Source of the DNA: RBG-16-66-20 sp049651845 | GTDB taxonomy: Bacteria; Pseudomonadota; Gammaproteobacteria; Burkholderiales; SG8-39 | Length of the DNA: 14,506 nucleotides | NCBI GenBank assembly: GCA_049651845.1 | Contig: JBASCW010000134.1 | Location: 1-14,506, forward strand | Reading direction: 5' to 3' | Shown: positions 1-8,056 of the stretch, piece after piece | Layout of the letters: every line of letters starts with the position of its first letter | Numbering within the stretch: position 1 is the first letter of the stretch | The notes under the pieces: generated by a model | The model's input: the letters and a program-made list of their open reading frames with translations, nothing else | The model's database searches: none | Told to the model about the DNA's origin: nothing | Program-made: the position numbers and the translations under genes

Positions 1-329
1 CGCCCGGCGCGCGTGAGCCACAGTCCGTTCGAGCGCCGGTCCGCGCCGCGCCGGCGCTCGATCAGGCCGCGCGCCTCGAGCTGGTCGAGCACGCCGACCA
101 TCGTCGAGCGGTCGCGGCGAGCGGACTCGGCCAAGCGGCTCTGCGAGAGGCCCGGGTTGGCCTCGATGGTGATCAGCAGGCCGACGCGCCCGGGCGAAAG
201 GCCGTGCACGCTTTCGGCGAAGTCGCGGAACACGGCCTGCTGCGCGAGGCGCAGCCGGTAGCCGAGCAGACCGGGCAGGGCGCCCGGGCTGAGCGGCCGG
301 CGTTCGATCGGTTTCACGGAATCGGGCAC
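1..329 (-). CDS. MarR-family transcriptional regulator, C-terminus cut off by window edge
   Basis: I translated the minus strand from a GTG at 329 and obtained 109 residues that run off the left edge without a stop. The middle (about residues 58-90) is a winged helix-turn-helix: GLSQSRLAES, then RRDRSTMVGVLDQLEARGLI, followed by the wing with the MarR-typical D-R-R-x-x-x-L pattern (residues 97-103) leading into LWLTRAG. MarR proteins are dimeric repressors usually released by a small aromatic ligand or its CoA thioester. The gene is divergent from the CoA ligase at 365, with an inverted repeat between them, so control of that ligase is the likely job, and autoregulation too. The start is uncertain: a GTG at 317 and an upstream TTG are also in frame. 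The family call is firm; the ligand is unknown. Confidence 0.85.
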   Translation of the reverse strand, partial: MPDSVKPIERRPLSPGALPGLLGYRLRLAQQAVFRDFAESVHGLSPGRVGLLITIEANPGLSQSRLAESARRDRSTMVGVLDQLEARGLIERRRGADRRSNGLWLTRAG

Positions 330-333
330 AATC

Positions 334-350
334 TGTTTGGATCCCAAACA
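334..350. promoter_or_regulatory. Probable MarR operator in the divergent promoter region
   Basis: The sequence TGTTTGG-ATC-CCAAACA is a perfect inverted repeat with 7-bp arms and a 3-bp centre. It lies 5 bp upstream of the regulator's probable GTG start (329) and 14 bp upstream of the ligase GTG start (365). Size and placement fit a MarR dimer site that would block both promoters. Binding by the adjacent regulator is inference. Confidence 0.7.
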
Positions 351-364
351 ATCTTACCCTTGAA

Positions 365-1894
365 GTGAACGCCGTCGAGCAGTTGTTGGGACAGGCGGCT
401 CTCGCCCGGCACGGCCAGAGCGTGGCGCTGGTCTGCGGCACGGAAGCCGTGCGCTACGCGGAGCTCGCCGACCGGGTGGCGCGCGCGGCCGGCGCGCTGC
501 GCGCGCTCGGCGTCGGCCGCGGCGAGCGCGTGCTGCTGCTCATGCGCGACACGCCCGAGTTCGCCGCCGCCTGGCTGGGCGCGGTGCACATGGGCGCGGT
601 TGCAGTGGCGCTCAACACCCGCCTCTCGGAAGCCGAGTACCGGCATGTGCGCGCCGACAGCGGCGCGCGCCTGGCGATCGTCGAGGACGTCTTCGCCTGG
701 GCGCGCCCCGATCTCGCGACCGAGGAGGCGGGCGCGGGCGGGCTCGCGATCGCCGGGCCGAGCGCCGAGCCTGCGCTATCCTGGCGCGCGGCGCTCGCGC
801 GCGCGGCGCCTGCCGCGCCCGCCGCGGTAGGCGGCGACGACCCGGCGTTCTGGCTCTATTCCTCGGGCACCACCGGCAAGCCGAAGGGCATCATGCACAC
901 GCACCGCAGCGTGAGCTGCGCGGGGCAAGGCCAGCGCGAAGTGGTCGGCTTGGCGGCCGGCGAGCGCAGCCTGACGAGCTCGAAGCTGTTCTTCGCCTAC
1001 GCGCTCGAACACGGGCTGCTCGGGCCGCTCGCTATCGGCGCCACTGCGATCCTCGAGCCCGAATGGCCCGACGTCGAGAAGCTGCTCGCGCTGGTCGCGC
1101 AGCACCGCCCCGCGACGCTGTTCAGCGTGCCGACGATGTACCGCAGCTTGCTTGCGCTGGGCAACGCGCGCCTGGAGCCGATGCGCGCGGTGCGGCGCTT
1201 CGTGGCGGCCGGCGAGCGCCTGCCGGCCGCGCTCGTCGCGCAATGGCGTGCGGCGACCGGCGGCGAGATCCTGTCGCTGTACGGCATGTCCGAGACGTTC
1301 TGCGCCTGCATGATCACGCCGCCCGGGACCTCCGACGGCGCGCGCGCCGGCAAGCCGATCCCGGGCGTCGCCGCGCGCATCGTCACGCACGAGGGCCGCG
1401 AGGCTGCCGCCGGCGAGCGCGGCGAGCTCTGGGTGCGCCACCCCGCGCTCGCGCTCGGCTACGCCAACCGGCCCGAGCAGACCGCGGCCCAGTTCCGCGA
1501 CGGCTGGTTCTGCACGCGCGACCTGTTCGTGCGCGACGACGCGGGCTTCTACCTGCATCAGGGACGCACCGACGAGCTGCTCAAAGTGGCCGGGCAGTGG
1601 GTGCAGCCCGGCGAGGTGGAGGAAGCGGTCGCCGCGGATCCGGCGATCGCCGAGGCCGCCTGCGTCCAGGTCACCGACGCGGAGGGTGCCGAGCGCCTCG
1701 CGCTGTTCGTGACCGCGCGCGGCGAGGCCGCGCAGGCGCTCGCCGCGGCGGGCGCGCGCGCAGAGTCGCTGCCGCGCTTCAAGCGCCCGAAGTGGATCCG
1801 CGCGATCGACGAGCTGCCGCGCACCGCGAGCGGCAAGATCCAGCGCTTCAAGCTGCGCGAATTGCTCGAGCAGGAGCTCGGCGGCAAACGCTGA
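365..1894 (+). CDS. Aromatic acid-CoA ligase, benzoate-CoA ligase family
   Basis: This 509-residue protein belongs to the ANL superfamily, which activates a carboxylic acid with ATP to an acyl-adenylate and then to a CoA thioester. Visible motifs are the phosphate loop YSSGTTGKPKG (165-175), the A5 motif YGMSE (306-310), TRD (384-386), the hinge region GRTDELLKVAGQWVQP (about 400-415) and the catalytic lysine in RTASGKIQRFK (K491). The GQWVQPGEVE stretch and the length are typical of benzoate/hydroxybenzoate-CoA ligases rather than acetyl-CoA synthetases. It is divergent from a MarR gene and near an aromatic ring-cleavage operon, which supports an aromatic substrate; which one cannot be read from sequence. 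The start is a GTG with no clear Shine-Dalgarno sequence and lies close to the putative operator, so a leaderless message is possible. It converges on livF with a gap of only 21 bp. Confidence 0.88.
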   Translation: MNAVEQLLGQAALARHGQSVALVCGTEAVRYAELADRVARAAGALRALGVGRGERVLLLMRDTPEFAAAWLGAVHMGAVAVALNTRLSEAEYRHVRADSGARLAIVEDVFAWARPDLATEEAGAGGLAIAGPSAEPALSWRAALARAAPAAPAAVGGDDPAFWLYSSGTTGKPKGIMHTHRSVSCAGQGQREVVGLAAGERSLTSSKLFFAYALEHGLLGPLAIGATAILEPEWPDVEKLLALVAQHRPATLFSVPTMYRSLLALGNARLEPMRAVRRFVAAGERLPAALVAQWRAATGGEILSLYGMSETFCACMITPPGTSDGARAGKPIPGVAARIVTHEGREAAAGERGELWVRHPALALGYANRPEQTAAQFRDGWFCTRDLFVRDDAGFYLHQGRTDELLKVAGQWVQPGEVEEAVAADPAIAEAACVQVTDAEGAERLALFVTARGEAAQALAAAGARAESLPRFKRPKWIRAIDELPRTASGKIQRFKLRELLEQELGGKR

Positions 1895-1915
1895 GCGGAC
1901 GCGCCCGCTGCCCGC

Positions 1916-2650
1916 TTACTGCGCGGCGATGAGGCTGGCGAGGAACTCCGGGTCCCTGCGCAGGCGCTCCGAAGGCCCGTCGTAGACCAGGCGCCCGCGG
2001 TCCATGACCACGGTGCGTGCCGAAAATTCCAGCGCGACGCGGCTGTTCTGCTCCACCAGCACGATAGACAGGCCGCCCGCGGCGCGCAGCGTCGCCAGCA
2101 CGTGCGTGAGCGCCTGCACGATCACCGGCGCGAGGCCCTCGGTCGGCTCGTCCATCAGCAGCACCGACGGGTTGGTCATCAGCGCGCGCGCGATCGCCAG
2201 CATCTGCTGCTCGCCACCCGAGAGCTGGGTGCCGCCGTTGGCGAGGCGCGCGCGCAGGTTCGGGAACAGCTCGAACACGCGCGCCGCGTCCCAGTGCCCT
2301 GGCCGGGCGCAGAGCTCCAGGTTCTCGCGCACCGTGAGCGAGGGAAAAATCTCACGCTCCTGCGGCACATAGCCCAGGCCGGCGCGCGCGCGTGCGTGAG
2401 GGGGAATTGCGGTGATGTCGCGACCGCCGAGCAGCACCTGTCCGCCGTGCAGCGTGGTGTGGCCCATCAGCGTCTCCAGCAGCGTGGATTTGCCCACGCC
2501 GTTACGGCCGATGATCGCCAGGCTCTCGCGGGGTGCAAGCGCCAGCTCGACGCCCTCGAGTACGTGCGTCTCGCCGTAGCCGGCCGTGACACCCCTCAAC
2601 GCGAGGACCGCAGGCCGCTCGCGTCCTGCCGGTGCGGGCGCCTCAGCCAT
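1916..2650 (-). CDS. livF: ABC transporter ATP-binding protein, LivF type
   Basis: This 244-residue cytoplasmic ATPase is the second nucleotide-binding subunit of a branched-chain-amino-acid-type (HAAT) importer. Motifs are Walker A GRNGVGKST (48-56), the Q-loop glutamine at 97, the signature LSGGEQQ (143-149) and Walker B VLLMDEPTEGLAP (163-175); the EGLAP ending is typical of LivF. The length matches the family (about 235-245). It is the last gene of the livHMGF run, and its ATG overlaps the livG stop by 8 bp, so translational coupling is likely. Substrate choice is set by the binding protein, not by this subunit. Confidence 0.95.
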   Translation of the reverse strand: MAEAPAPAGRERPAVLALRGVTAGYGETHVLEGVELALAPRESLAIIGRNGVGKSTLLETLMGHTTLHGGQVLLGGRDITAIPPHARARAGLGYVPQEREIFPSLTVRENLELCARPGHWDAARVFELFPNLRARLANGGTQLSGGEQQMLAIARALMTNPSVLLMDEPTEGLAPVIVQALTHVLATLRAAGGLSIVLVEQNSRVALEFSARTVVMDRGRLVYDGPSERLRRDPEFLASLIAAQ

Positions 2651-3410
2651 CGAGCGCGGTTCCCAGATAGACGGCGCGCACCTCGGCGTTGGCCGCGATC
2701 TCGGCCGGTGCGCCCTCGGCCAGGATCGCGCCGCTCACCAGCACGGTGATGCGCTCGGCGAAGCGGAACACGAGGTCCATGTCGTGCTCGATGATCAGCA
2801 CCGCGATGTCCTCGGGCAGCGTGGCGATGGCGTCGAGCAGGATGTGGCTCTCGGCGCTCGGGATGCCGGCCGCGGGCTCGTCCAGCAGGAGCACGCGCGG
2901 GTTGAGGCCGAGGGCGATCGCGATCTCCACGAGCCGCTGCCGCCCGTAGGGCAGCTCGACGATCCGGCGGCCGGCGTCGCCGCCAAGCTTGAGCATGTCG
3001 ATCAGGCGCGCCGCCTCGCCCAGCACGTCTGCGCGGCTGCCCGCGGCGCGCAGCATCGCGCCGCCCACGCCGAGGCGCTCGGCCACCGCGATGCAGACGT
3101 TCTCCTGCACCGTCAGGCCGCGGAACAGCTGGTTGATCTGGAAGGTGCGCGCGATGCCGCGCTTCACGCGCCTCGCCTGCGCGAGCGAGGTCACGTCCTC
3201 GCCCTCGAGCAGCACGCTGCCGCGCGAAGGCGCGAGCACGCCCGTGAGCAGGTTGACGAAGGTGGTCTTGCCCGCGCCGTTGGGGCCGATGAGGGCGTGC
3301 CGCGCGCCGCGCGCCAGGCGGAAGTTCACGTCGCGCGCGACTTCGAGCGCACCGAAGCTCTTGCACAGCCCCTTGGTTTCGAGCATCGGCGCAGTTTCCG
3401 AGCCGGTCAT
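2643..3410 (-). CDS. livG: ABC transporter ATP-binding protein, LivG type
   Basis: This 255-residue ATPase pairs with LivF under the membrane. The ATG at 3410 is chosen because it forms an ATGA overlap with the livM stop and gives the usual LivG length; the open frame extends much further upstream only because it runs antisense-free through livM. Motifs: Walker A GPNGAGKT (42-49), Q-loop region FQINQLF (90-96), Walker B VLLLDEPAAGIPSAES (173-188) and the switch histidine in IIEHDMDLV (H209). The ABC signature reads LPYGRQRLVEIA (from 153) instead of LSGGQ; degenerate LSYGxQR versions are normal for LivG. An alternative ATG lies at 3386, eight codons in. Confidence 0.94.
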   Translation of the reverse strand: MTGSETAPMLETKGLCKSFGALEVARDVNFRLARGARHALIGPNGAGKTTFVNLLTGVLAPSRGSVLLEGEDVTSLAQARRVKRGIARTFQINQLFRGLTVQENVCIAVAERLGVGGAMLRAAGSRADVLGEAARLIDMLKLGGDAGRRIVELPYGRQRLVEIAIALGLNPRVLLLDEPAAGIPSAESHILLDAIATLPEDIAVLIIEHDMDLVFRFAERITVLVSGAILAEGAPAEIAANAEVRAVYLGTALDG

Positions 3411-4399
3411 GGCGCGCGGCCCTGGATCTGTCTTGCCAAGCGACGCCGCAGCGCGTCGAACAGACCGATCACGCCGTTGCGCGCGAACAGGGCCACCGCG
3501 ACGAGCGTCACGCCCAGGCCGAGCTGCCAGGCGGTCGGGTACGCCTTGGCGAGCAGGTCTTCGAGCACCATGTACGCGATCGCGCCGACGAAAGCGCCGT
3601 AGAGGCGCCCATAGCCGCCGAGAATCAGGATGATCATCACGCCGGCCGAGCGCTCCAGGCCCAGCACCGCGAGGTTGACGTAGCCATTCGCCTGCGTGAA
3701 CAGCGCGCCGGCGACGCCAGCGAGCGCCGCCGAGATGGTGTAGGCGATCACCTGGCGCGCGCGCACCGGTGCGCCGACCGCGTGCATGCGCAGCAGGTTC
3801 TCGCGGACGCCGGTCAGGCTCTGGCCGAAGGAGGAGTAGACGAGCCTGCGCACCAGCAGGAAGCAAAGCAACAGGACCGCGAGCGCGTACAGGTACTGGG
3901 AGCGGTAATACAGCACGTCGAAGCCGAACAGGCCGAGGATCTTGCCGAACGAGAGGCCCGGCATGCCGTCGAAGCCGCCGGTCCAGTGCGCGCCCATGTT
4001 GGCCGCCTGCTCGAGCAGCGCCATCGTGCACAGCGTGAGCATCAGCAGCGCCAGGCCGTGCGTGCGCAGCAGCACCAGGCCGCTCGCCAGACCGATCGCG
4101 CCCGCCACCAGCGCCGCTGCCGCGAGTCCCGGGAGCGGCTCGCTCCAGCCCAGGTGCATCGCCAGCATGCCCACGGTATACGCGCCCGCGCCGAAGAACG
4201 CGGCATGGCCCAGCGTGACGATGCCCGCGTAGCCGAGCACGAGGTCCAGCGACAGCGCGAACAGGATCGTGATCAGCAGCTGCGTGCCGAACGCGAGGTA
4301 GTTCGGGAACAGGAAGAAGCAGGCGAGCGCCGCGACCCAGGGCAGCGCCTCCCACCAGCGCCAGCGGTGGCGCCGCGCGAGCTCGGTGGCGGCATTCAT
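3407..4399 (-). CDS. livM: ABC transporter permease, LivM type
   Basis: This is a 330-residue integral membrane protein with many hydrophobic segments, for example WVAALACFFLF near the N-terminus and LAVLLLCFLLV in the middle. It carries the family hallmark stretch LDLVLGYAGIVTLGHAAFFGAGAY, in which GHAAFFGxGAY is typical of LivM. It forms the channel with LivH. Its ATG shares one base with the livH stop (TGATG) and its own stop overlaps livG by 4 bp, so the four genes are one translational unit. The length is within the usual range for LivM of this transporter class. Confidence 0.94.
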   Translation of the reverse strand: MNAATELARRHRWRWWEALPWVAALACFFLFPNYLAFGTQLLITILFALSLDLVLGYAGIVTLGHAAFFGAGAYTVGMLAMHLGWSEPLPGLAAAALVAGAIGLASGLVLLRTHGLALLMLTLCTMALLEQAANMGAHWTGGFDGMPGLSFGKILGLFGFDVLYYRSQYLYALAVLLLCFLLVRRLVYSSFGQSLTGVRENLLRMHAVGAPVRARQVIAYTISAALAGVAGALFTQANGYVNLAVLGLERSAGVMIILILGGYGRLYGAFVGAIAYMVLEDLLAKAYPTAWQLGLGVTLVAVALFARNGVIGLFDALRRRLARQIQGRAP

Positions 4400-5271
4400 C
4401 AGGCGCTCTTCTTGCCGAACAGCCCCTGCGGCCGCGCGAGCAGCAAGATCAGCGTGAGCGCGTAGATGAACAGCGTGCCGCCCTTGGGAAAGTAGATCTT
4501 GAGCACGAAATCCAGCACGCCGATCAGGACCGCAGCGAAGAACACGCCGCTGATGCGCCCGAGGCCGCCCACCGCGACCACGATCAGGAAGTAGGCGAGA
4601 TAGCGGAACGGATACTGCGGGTCGAGTCCGAGGATCTCGGCGCCGAGGCCGCCGCCGACCGCCGCGAGGCCGCTGCCCAGCGCAAAGGTGAGTGTGAACA
4701 GGCGCCCGACGTTCACCCCCATGGACTGCGCCATGCGCCGGTTATCGACCGCCGCGCGGATGCGCGCACCGATGCGCGTGCGTTCGAAGCCGAGCCACAG
4801 CGCGAGCATCAGCGTGGTGCCCGCCGCGATCAGCGCGAGGCTGTAGGTCCGGTACTGCATGAAACCCAAGTCGGTCTGGCCGCTCAGCCAGTCCGGCAAC
4901 ACCACGGTCTGCGTCTCCGGGCCGACGCCGAGCGTGACCGTGGCGATCATCACGAACACCAGGCCGATCGTGAGCAGCACCTGGTCGAGCTCGCTCGCGC
5001 GGTACAGCGGCGCGTAGAGCAGGCGCTCGAAGACCACCGAGACCAGCGCCACCGCGACGAAGCCGAGCGCGAGCGCGGCGAGGAACGGCAGGCCCCAGTG
5101 CCGCATCGACAGCACGACGGCGTAGCCGCCCAGCATCGCGAACGCGCCGTGCGCGAGGTTGACGAAGCCCATCAGGCCCATGGTCACCGACAGGCCCACC
5201 GAGACGATGAACAGCACCATCCCAGCAGCCATACCGCCCAGGAGGATGCTGATGAGGCTACTCAGGTCCAT
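4399..5271 (-). CDS. livH: ABC transporter permease, LivH type
   Basis: This is a 290-residue membrane permease with about eight hydrophobic segments. The N-terminus carries the LivH hallmark VGLSVTMGLMGFVNLAHGAF (about residues 25-45) followed by MLGGYAV; FVNLAHG is the conserved permease motif. The central stretch contains the GxRIRAAVDNRRMAQSMGVNV cytoplasmic loop typical of the family. I start at the ATG at 5271; a TTG one codon upstream is also in frame. There is no strong ribosome-binding site, but a four-codon reading frame (MDLL) ends with its TGA overlapping this ATG. A terminator-like hairpin lies just upstream, between this gene and the binding protein. Confidence 0.93.
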   Translation of the reverse strand: MDLSSLISILLGGMAAGMVLFIVSVGLSVTMGLMGFVNLAHGAFAMLGGYAVVLSMRHWGLPFLAALALGFVAVALVSVVFERLLYAPLYRASELDQVLLTIGLVFVMIATVTLGVGPETQTVVLPDWLSGQTDLGFMQYRTYSLALIAAGTTLMLALWLGFERTRIGARIRAAVDNRRMAQSMGVNVGRLFTLTFALGSGLAAVGGGLGAEILGLDPQYPFRYLAYFLIVVAVGGLGRISGVFFAAVLIGVLDFVLKIYFPKGGTLFIYALTLILLLARPQGLFGKKSA

Positions 5272-5285
5272 CAAAGCAGGTCCAT

Positions 5286-5313
5286 AAAAAGAAACCGCCG
5301 CCCCGGCGGTTTC
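5286..5313 (-). terminator. Hairpin with T-run between the binding-protein gene and livH
   Basis: Bases 5291-5300 and 5304-5313 form a perfect 10-bp stem with a 3-base loop. Read on the minus strand the stem is followed by TTTTT (5290-5286). This is a textbook intrinsic terminator placed inside the operon. It would let the binding protein be made in excess over the membrane and ATPase subunits, with read-through supplying livHMGF. A second, smaller stem (5332-5337 with 5343-5348) lies just behind the binding-protein stop. Confidence 0.85.
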
Positions 5314-5349
5314 CCCGGGCGGCGGCGTCGGGCAGCGTCGGGCGCTGCG

Positions 5350-6552
5350 CTACTGCTTGCAACGGCCCTCGGCGAGCTCCTTGCACATGTCCTTGACCGC
5401 GGAGATGACGCCGATGTTCTTCTGGTAAAGGCGCCCGTCCTTCTTCACGATCTCGCTCAGGTACTCGTTCATGACGATGTCGCGCGTGCGCGGGTCGATC
5501 GAGATCGGGCCGCGCGGGCTGTCGAACTTCCAGCCCCTGAGCGCGTTGATCGCGGCGTCGGCCTCGATCTTGCCCTTCAGCGTGGTGACCACGTGCGCGA
5601 TCGCCGCCATGCCGTCGTAGCCCTGCACGCCCATGAAATCCGGCGTCGAGTTCGGGCCGTATTCCTTCTTCCAGGCTGCGACCAGGCGCTTGTTGGCCGG
5701 ATTGTCGAGGTCGGCGTTGTAGTGGTGGATGGTGATCAGCCCGACCGCGTTGTCGCCCATCGCCTGCAGCTTGATGTCCTGCGTGATGTCGCCCGGCCCG
5801 ATCAGCTTGATGCCCGCGGCGCGCATGCCGAGCGCGCCGTAGGTCTTCAGCACGCCGACCGCATGGTCGCCCGCCGGCACGAAGACGAAGAACACGTCCG
5901 GCTTCTTGTCCTTGGCGCGCTGGAAGAACGGCGTGAAGTCCGGCACCTGGCCCGGTCCGCCCATCGGGATCTCGTCGATCACTTTGCCGCCGCTGGACTC
6001 GAAGCCGCGCTTGAACGCATCCAGGCTGTCCTTGCCCGGCGGGAAGTCGCTGTAGCCGACCACCGCCGTCTTCGCCTTCAGGTTCTTGGCGGCCGCGACG
6101 CCCATCGCGTGGCCCGCGTGCCACATCGAGAACGACACGCGCGAGATCATCGGCGAGAGGTTCGTGATCCAGGCCGTGCCGGCGTTCATGATCACCGCCG
6201 GCCGCTTGGCCTCGGTGAGCAGCGGCGCGGAAGCGATCGCATCCGGCGAGTAGATGAAGCCGGTCAGGATGTCGACCTTCGCCTGGGCAACCAGCTCCTG
6301 CACCGCGACCTTCGCTTCGGCGCCGCTGGGATTTTTCGAGTCGCGCTTGACGATCTCGATCTTGTACGGCTCGAAGGCCTTCGGGTTCAGCTTCATGAAC
6401 ATCTGCATGCCGCGGTCGACCTGCTGGCCGAACTCCGCGCCGACGCCGGTGTAGGGCAGCACCACGCCCACCTTGACCGTCTGCGCCCATGCGCCGACCG
6501 AGAACGCGGCCAGCCAAGCTGCGGCGTACAACCTGATCCGTTCGCTGTGCAT
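5350..6552 (-). CDS. Periplasmic substrate-binding protein of a Liv/HAAT-type ABC importer, probably for aromatic acids
   Basis: This is a 400-residue type I periplasmic binding protein. Residues 1-23 are a signal peptide (charged MHSERIR, hydrophobic core, AWA just before the cut, mature start QTVKVGVVLPYTG). The mature N-terminus KVGVVLPYTGVGAEFGQQVDRGMQMF and the FPPGKDSLDAFKRGFESSGGKV region are typical of the Peripla_BP_6 family. The ATG at 6552 has a strong AGGAGG-like site just upstream (6556-6563). It is the first gene of the importer. Proteins of this class near aromatic genes bind benzoate-, coumarate- or hydroxybenzoate-like acids, so an aromatic ligand is inferred from the neighbours, not seen directly. 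The two terminal cysteines (in DMC and GRCKQ) could form a disulfide. Confidence 0.92.
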   Translation of the reverse strand: MHSERIRLYAAAWLAAFSVGAWAQTVKVGVVLPYTGVGAEFGQQVDRGMQMFMKLNPKAFEPYKIEIVKRDSKNPSGAEAKVAVQELVAQAKVDILTGFIYSPDAIASAPLLTEAKRPAVIMNAGTAWITNLSPMISRVSFSMWHAGHAMGVAAAKNLKAKTAVVGYSDFPPGKDSLDAFKRGFESSGGKVIDEIPMGGPGQVPDFTPFFQRAKDKKPDVFFVFVPAGDHAVGVLKTYGALGMRAAGIKLIGPGDITQDIKLQAMGDNAVGLITIHHYNADLDNPANKRLVAAWKKEYGPNSTPDFMGVQGYDGMAAIAHVVTTLKGKIEADAAINALRGWKFDSPRGPISIDPRTRDIVMNEYLSEIVKKDGRLYQKNIGVISAVKDMCKELAEGRCKQ

Positions 6553-6638
6553 AGTCCCCTCCTAGGGCCCGCGAAAATAGCCCGGGAATCCTAGCATGAC
6601 CGACTCGATTCTGGCTCGTTCTACGCCCTTGCCGCGAT

Positions 6639-6644
6639 TAAAAT
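6639..6644 (+). promoter_or_regulatory. Possible -10 box for the catabolic operon
   Basis: TAAAAT stands out in the 117-bp gap between the divergent binding-protein and hydrolase genes, 25 bp before the hydrolase ATG. No good -35 element is seen at 16-18 bp upstream, so an activator may be needed or the call may be wrong. Confidence 0.35.
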
Positions 6645-6656
6645 GCCGCTTCCTTC

Positions 6657-6663
6657 AGGAGAG
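6657..6663 (+). promoter_or_regulatory. Ribosome-binding site deciding the hydrolase start
   Basis: AGGAGAG lies 6 bases before the ATG at 6670. It favours that ATG over the in-frame ATG at 6643, which would lie upstream of the site and almost on the putative -10 box. Confidence 0.75.
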
Positions 6664-6669
6664 CAAAGC

Positions 6670-7362
6670 ATGGCGCATATCATTCCAGTTTGGGAAATTC
6701 CTTCGCTCGCAGTCAAGGATTCCAAGGACCGCTTCCCGGTGCGGCGCATCTTCTGCGTCGGCCGCAACTACGTCGAGCACCAGAAAGAGATGGGCGGCGA
6801 CGGCCGCGAGACGCCGTTCTTCTTCATCAAGTCCGAGTTCGCGCTGGTGCCGGGCGGCGGCGAGCTGCACTACCCGGCCAAGACGGCGAACTTCCACTAC
6901 GAGACCGAGATGGTGGTGGCCATCGGCAAGGGCGGCCGGCGCATCGAGCCAAAGCGGGCCAGCGAGCACGTTTTCGGCTACGGCGTGGGCCTGGACATGA
7001 CGCGCCGCGACCTGCAGCAGCTCGGCAAGGACCACGGCCGGCCCTGGGATTTCGGCAAGAACTTCGACGAGTCGGCGCCCTGCAGCACGCTCGTGCCGGC
7101 GGCCAAGATCGGCCACCCGTGCAAAGGCGCCATCTGGCTCAAGGTGAACGGCAAGGAACGGCAGAAGGCCGACCTCTCCGACATGATCTGGTCGGTGCCC
7201 GAGCAGATCGCGTTCCTGTCCGAGTTCTACACGCTCGAGCCGGGCGACCTCATCTACTCGGGCACGCCCGCGGGCGTCGGGCCGGTGAAGCCGGGCGATG
7301 ACCTGCATGCCGGCATCGATGGCGTCGGCGAGCTGAAGGTCAAGATCGTCGCCGCGCTCTAG
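6670..7362 (+). CDS. Fumarylacetoacetate hydrolase family protein, fumarylpyruvate hydrolase type
   Basis: This 230-residue cytoplasmic enzyme would cleave the C-C bond of fumarylpyruvate to fumarate and pyruvate, the last step of the gentisate route. FAH-fold evidence: RIFCVGRNYVEHQKEMG (26-42), the metal-binding glutamates in NFHYETE (E78, E80), the aspartate in GYGVGLDMTRRDLQ (D109) and the GDLIYSGTPAGVGPVKPGD loop (192-210). The N-terminus RFPVRRIFCVGRNY and the DHGRPWDFGKNFDESAP segment resemble NagK-like fumarylpyruvate hydrolases more than fumarylacetoacetases. It opens the six-gene operon, divergent from the importer. Related FAH enzymes use other acylpyruvates, so the substrate is moderately sure. 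Confidence 0.88.
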   Translation: MAHIIPVWEIPSLAVKDSKDRFPVRRIFCVGRNYVEHQKEMGGDGRETPFFFIKSEFALVPGGGELHYPAKTANFHYETEMVVAIGKGGRRIEPKRASEHVFGYGVGLDMTRRDLQQLGKDHGRPWDFGKNFDESAPCSTLVPAAKIGHPCKGAIWLKVNGKERQKADLSDMIWSVPEQIAFLSEFYTLEPGDLIYSGTPAGVGPVKPGDDLHAGIDGVGELKVKIVAAL

Positions 7363-7400
7363 CCGGCGAGAATCTTTGCGCGTCCCATGATTGCCGCGGA

Positions 7401-8039
7401 ATGAAGCTGCACACCTATTTCCGCAGCTCGGCAGCGTTCCGCGTGCGCATCGCGCTGAACCTGAAGGGCCTCGCCTACGACGCGGCTTTCGTGCACCTCG
7501 CCAGGGGCGAGCATCGCCAGCCGGACTACGCCGCGCTCAATCCGCAGGCGCTCCTGCCCACGCTCGAGGATGCGAGCCACCTGCTCACGCAGTCGCTGGC
7601 GATCATCGAATACCTGGAAGAGACGCGGCCGCGGCCGCCGCTCTTGCCGAAAGACCCGTTCGAGCGCGCGCGCGTGCGGTCTCTCGCCCTGCTCATCGCC
7701 TGCGAGATCCACCCGCTCAACAACCTGCGCGTACTGACGTATCTCAAGCGCGCGCCGGGCCAGAGCGAAGAGCAGGTCAACGCCTGGTACCGGCACTGGA
7801 TCGCCGACGGCCTCGTCAAGCTCGAGGCGCAGCTCGCGGGCACCGCCGGCACCGGCCGCTACAGCCACGGCGATGCGCCCACGCTAGCCGACTGCTGTCT
7901 CGTGCCGCAGGTCTTCAACGCGCAGCGCTATCAGTGCGACACTACGGCCTACCCGACGACGATGCGGGTGTTCGCCGAATGCATGAAGCTGGACGCCTTC
8001 GCGCGCGCCCAGCCCGCGAAGCAACCCGACGCCGAATAA
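7401..8039 (+). CDS. Zeta-class glutathione S-transferase, maleylpyruvate/maleylacetoacetate isomerase
   Basis: This 212-residue protein is a zeta GST that uses glutathione to isomerise a cis double bond, maleylpyruvate to fumarylpyruvate in the gentisate route. The active-site motif SSAAFRVRIALNLKG (9-23) is diagnostic for the class and is followed by YAALNPQALLPTLED (thioredoxin-like domain). The helical C-terminal domain includes CEIHPLNNLRVL and the HGDAPTLADCCLVPQVFNAQRY stretch. It follows the hydrolase by 38 bp and feeds it directly if the substrate is maleylpyruvate. Sequence alone cannot separate a maleylpyruvate from a maleylacetoacetate isomerase; the adjacent fumarylpyruvate-hydrolase-like gene favours the former. 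Confidence 0.9.
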   Translation: MKLHTYFRSSAAFRVRIALNLKGLAYDAAFVHLARGEHRQPDYAALNPQALLPTLEDASHLLTQSLAIIEYLEETRPRPPLLPKDPFERARVRSLALLIACEIHPLNNLRVLTYLKRAPGQSEEQVNAWYRHWIADGLVKLEAQLAGTAGTGRYSHGDAPTLADCCLVPQVFNAQRYQCDTTAYPTTMRVFAECMKLDAFARAQPAKQPDAE

Positions 8040-8056
8040 GGGAGAACCCGCAGGCC

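Noticed and set aside
776..1558. Long open frames antisense to the CoA ligase, and similar ones throughout the window
   Set aside because: They mirror real genes in GC-rich DNA, have arginine/alanine-rich composition and show no family motif.
1895..1915. Bidirectional terminator between the convergent ligase and livF genes
   Set aside because: Only a short imperfect GC stem is possible and there is no T-run on either strand.
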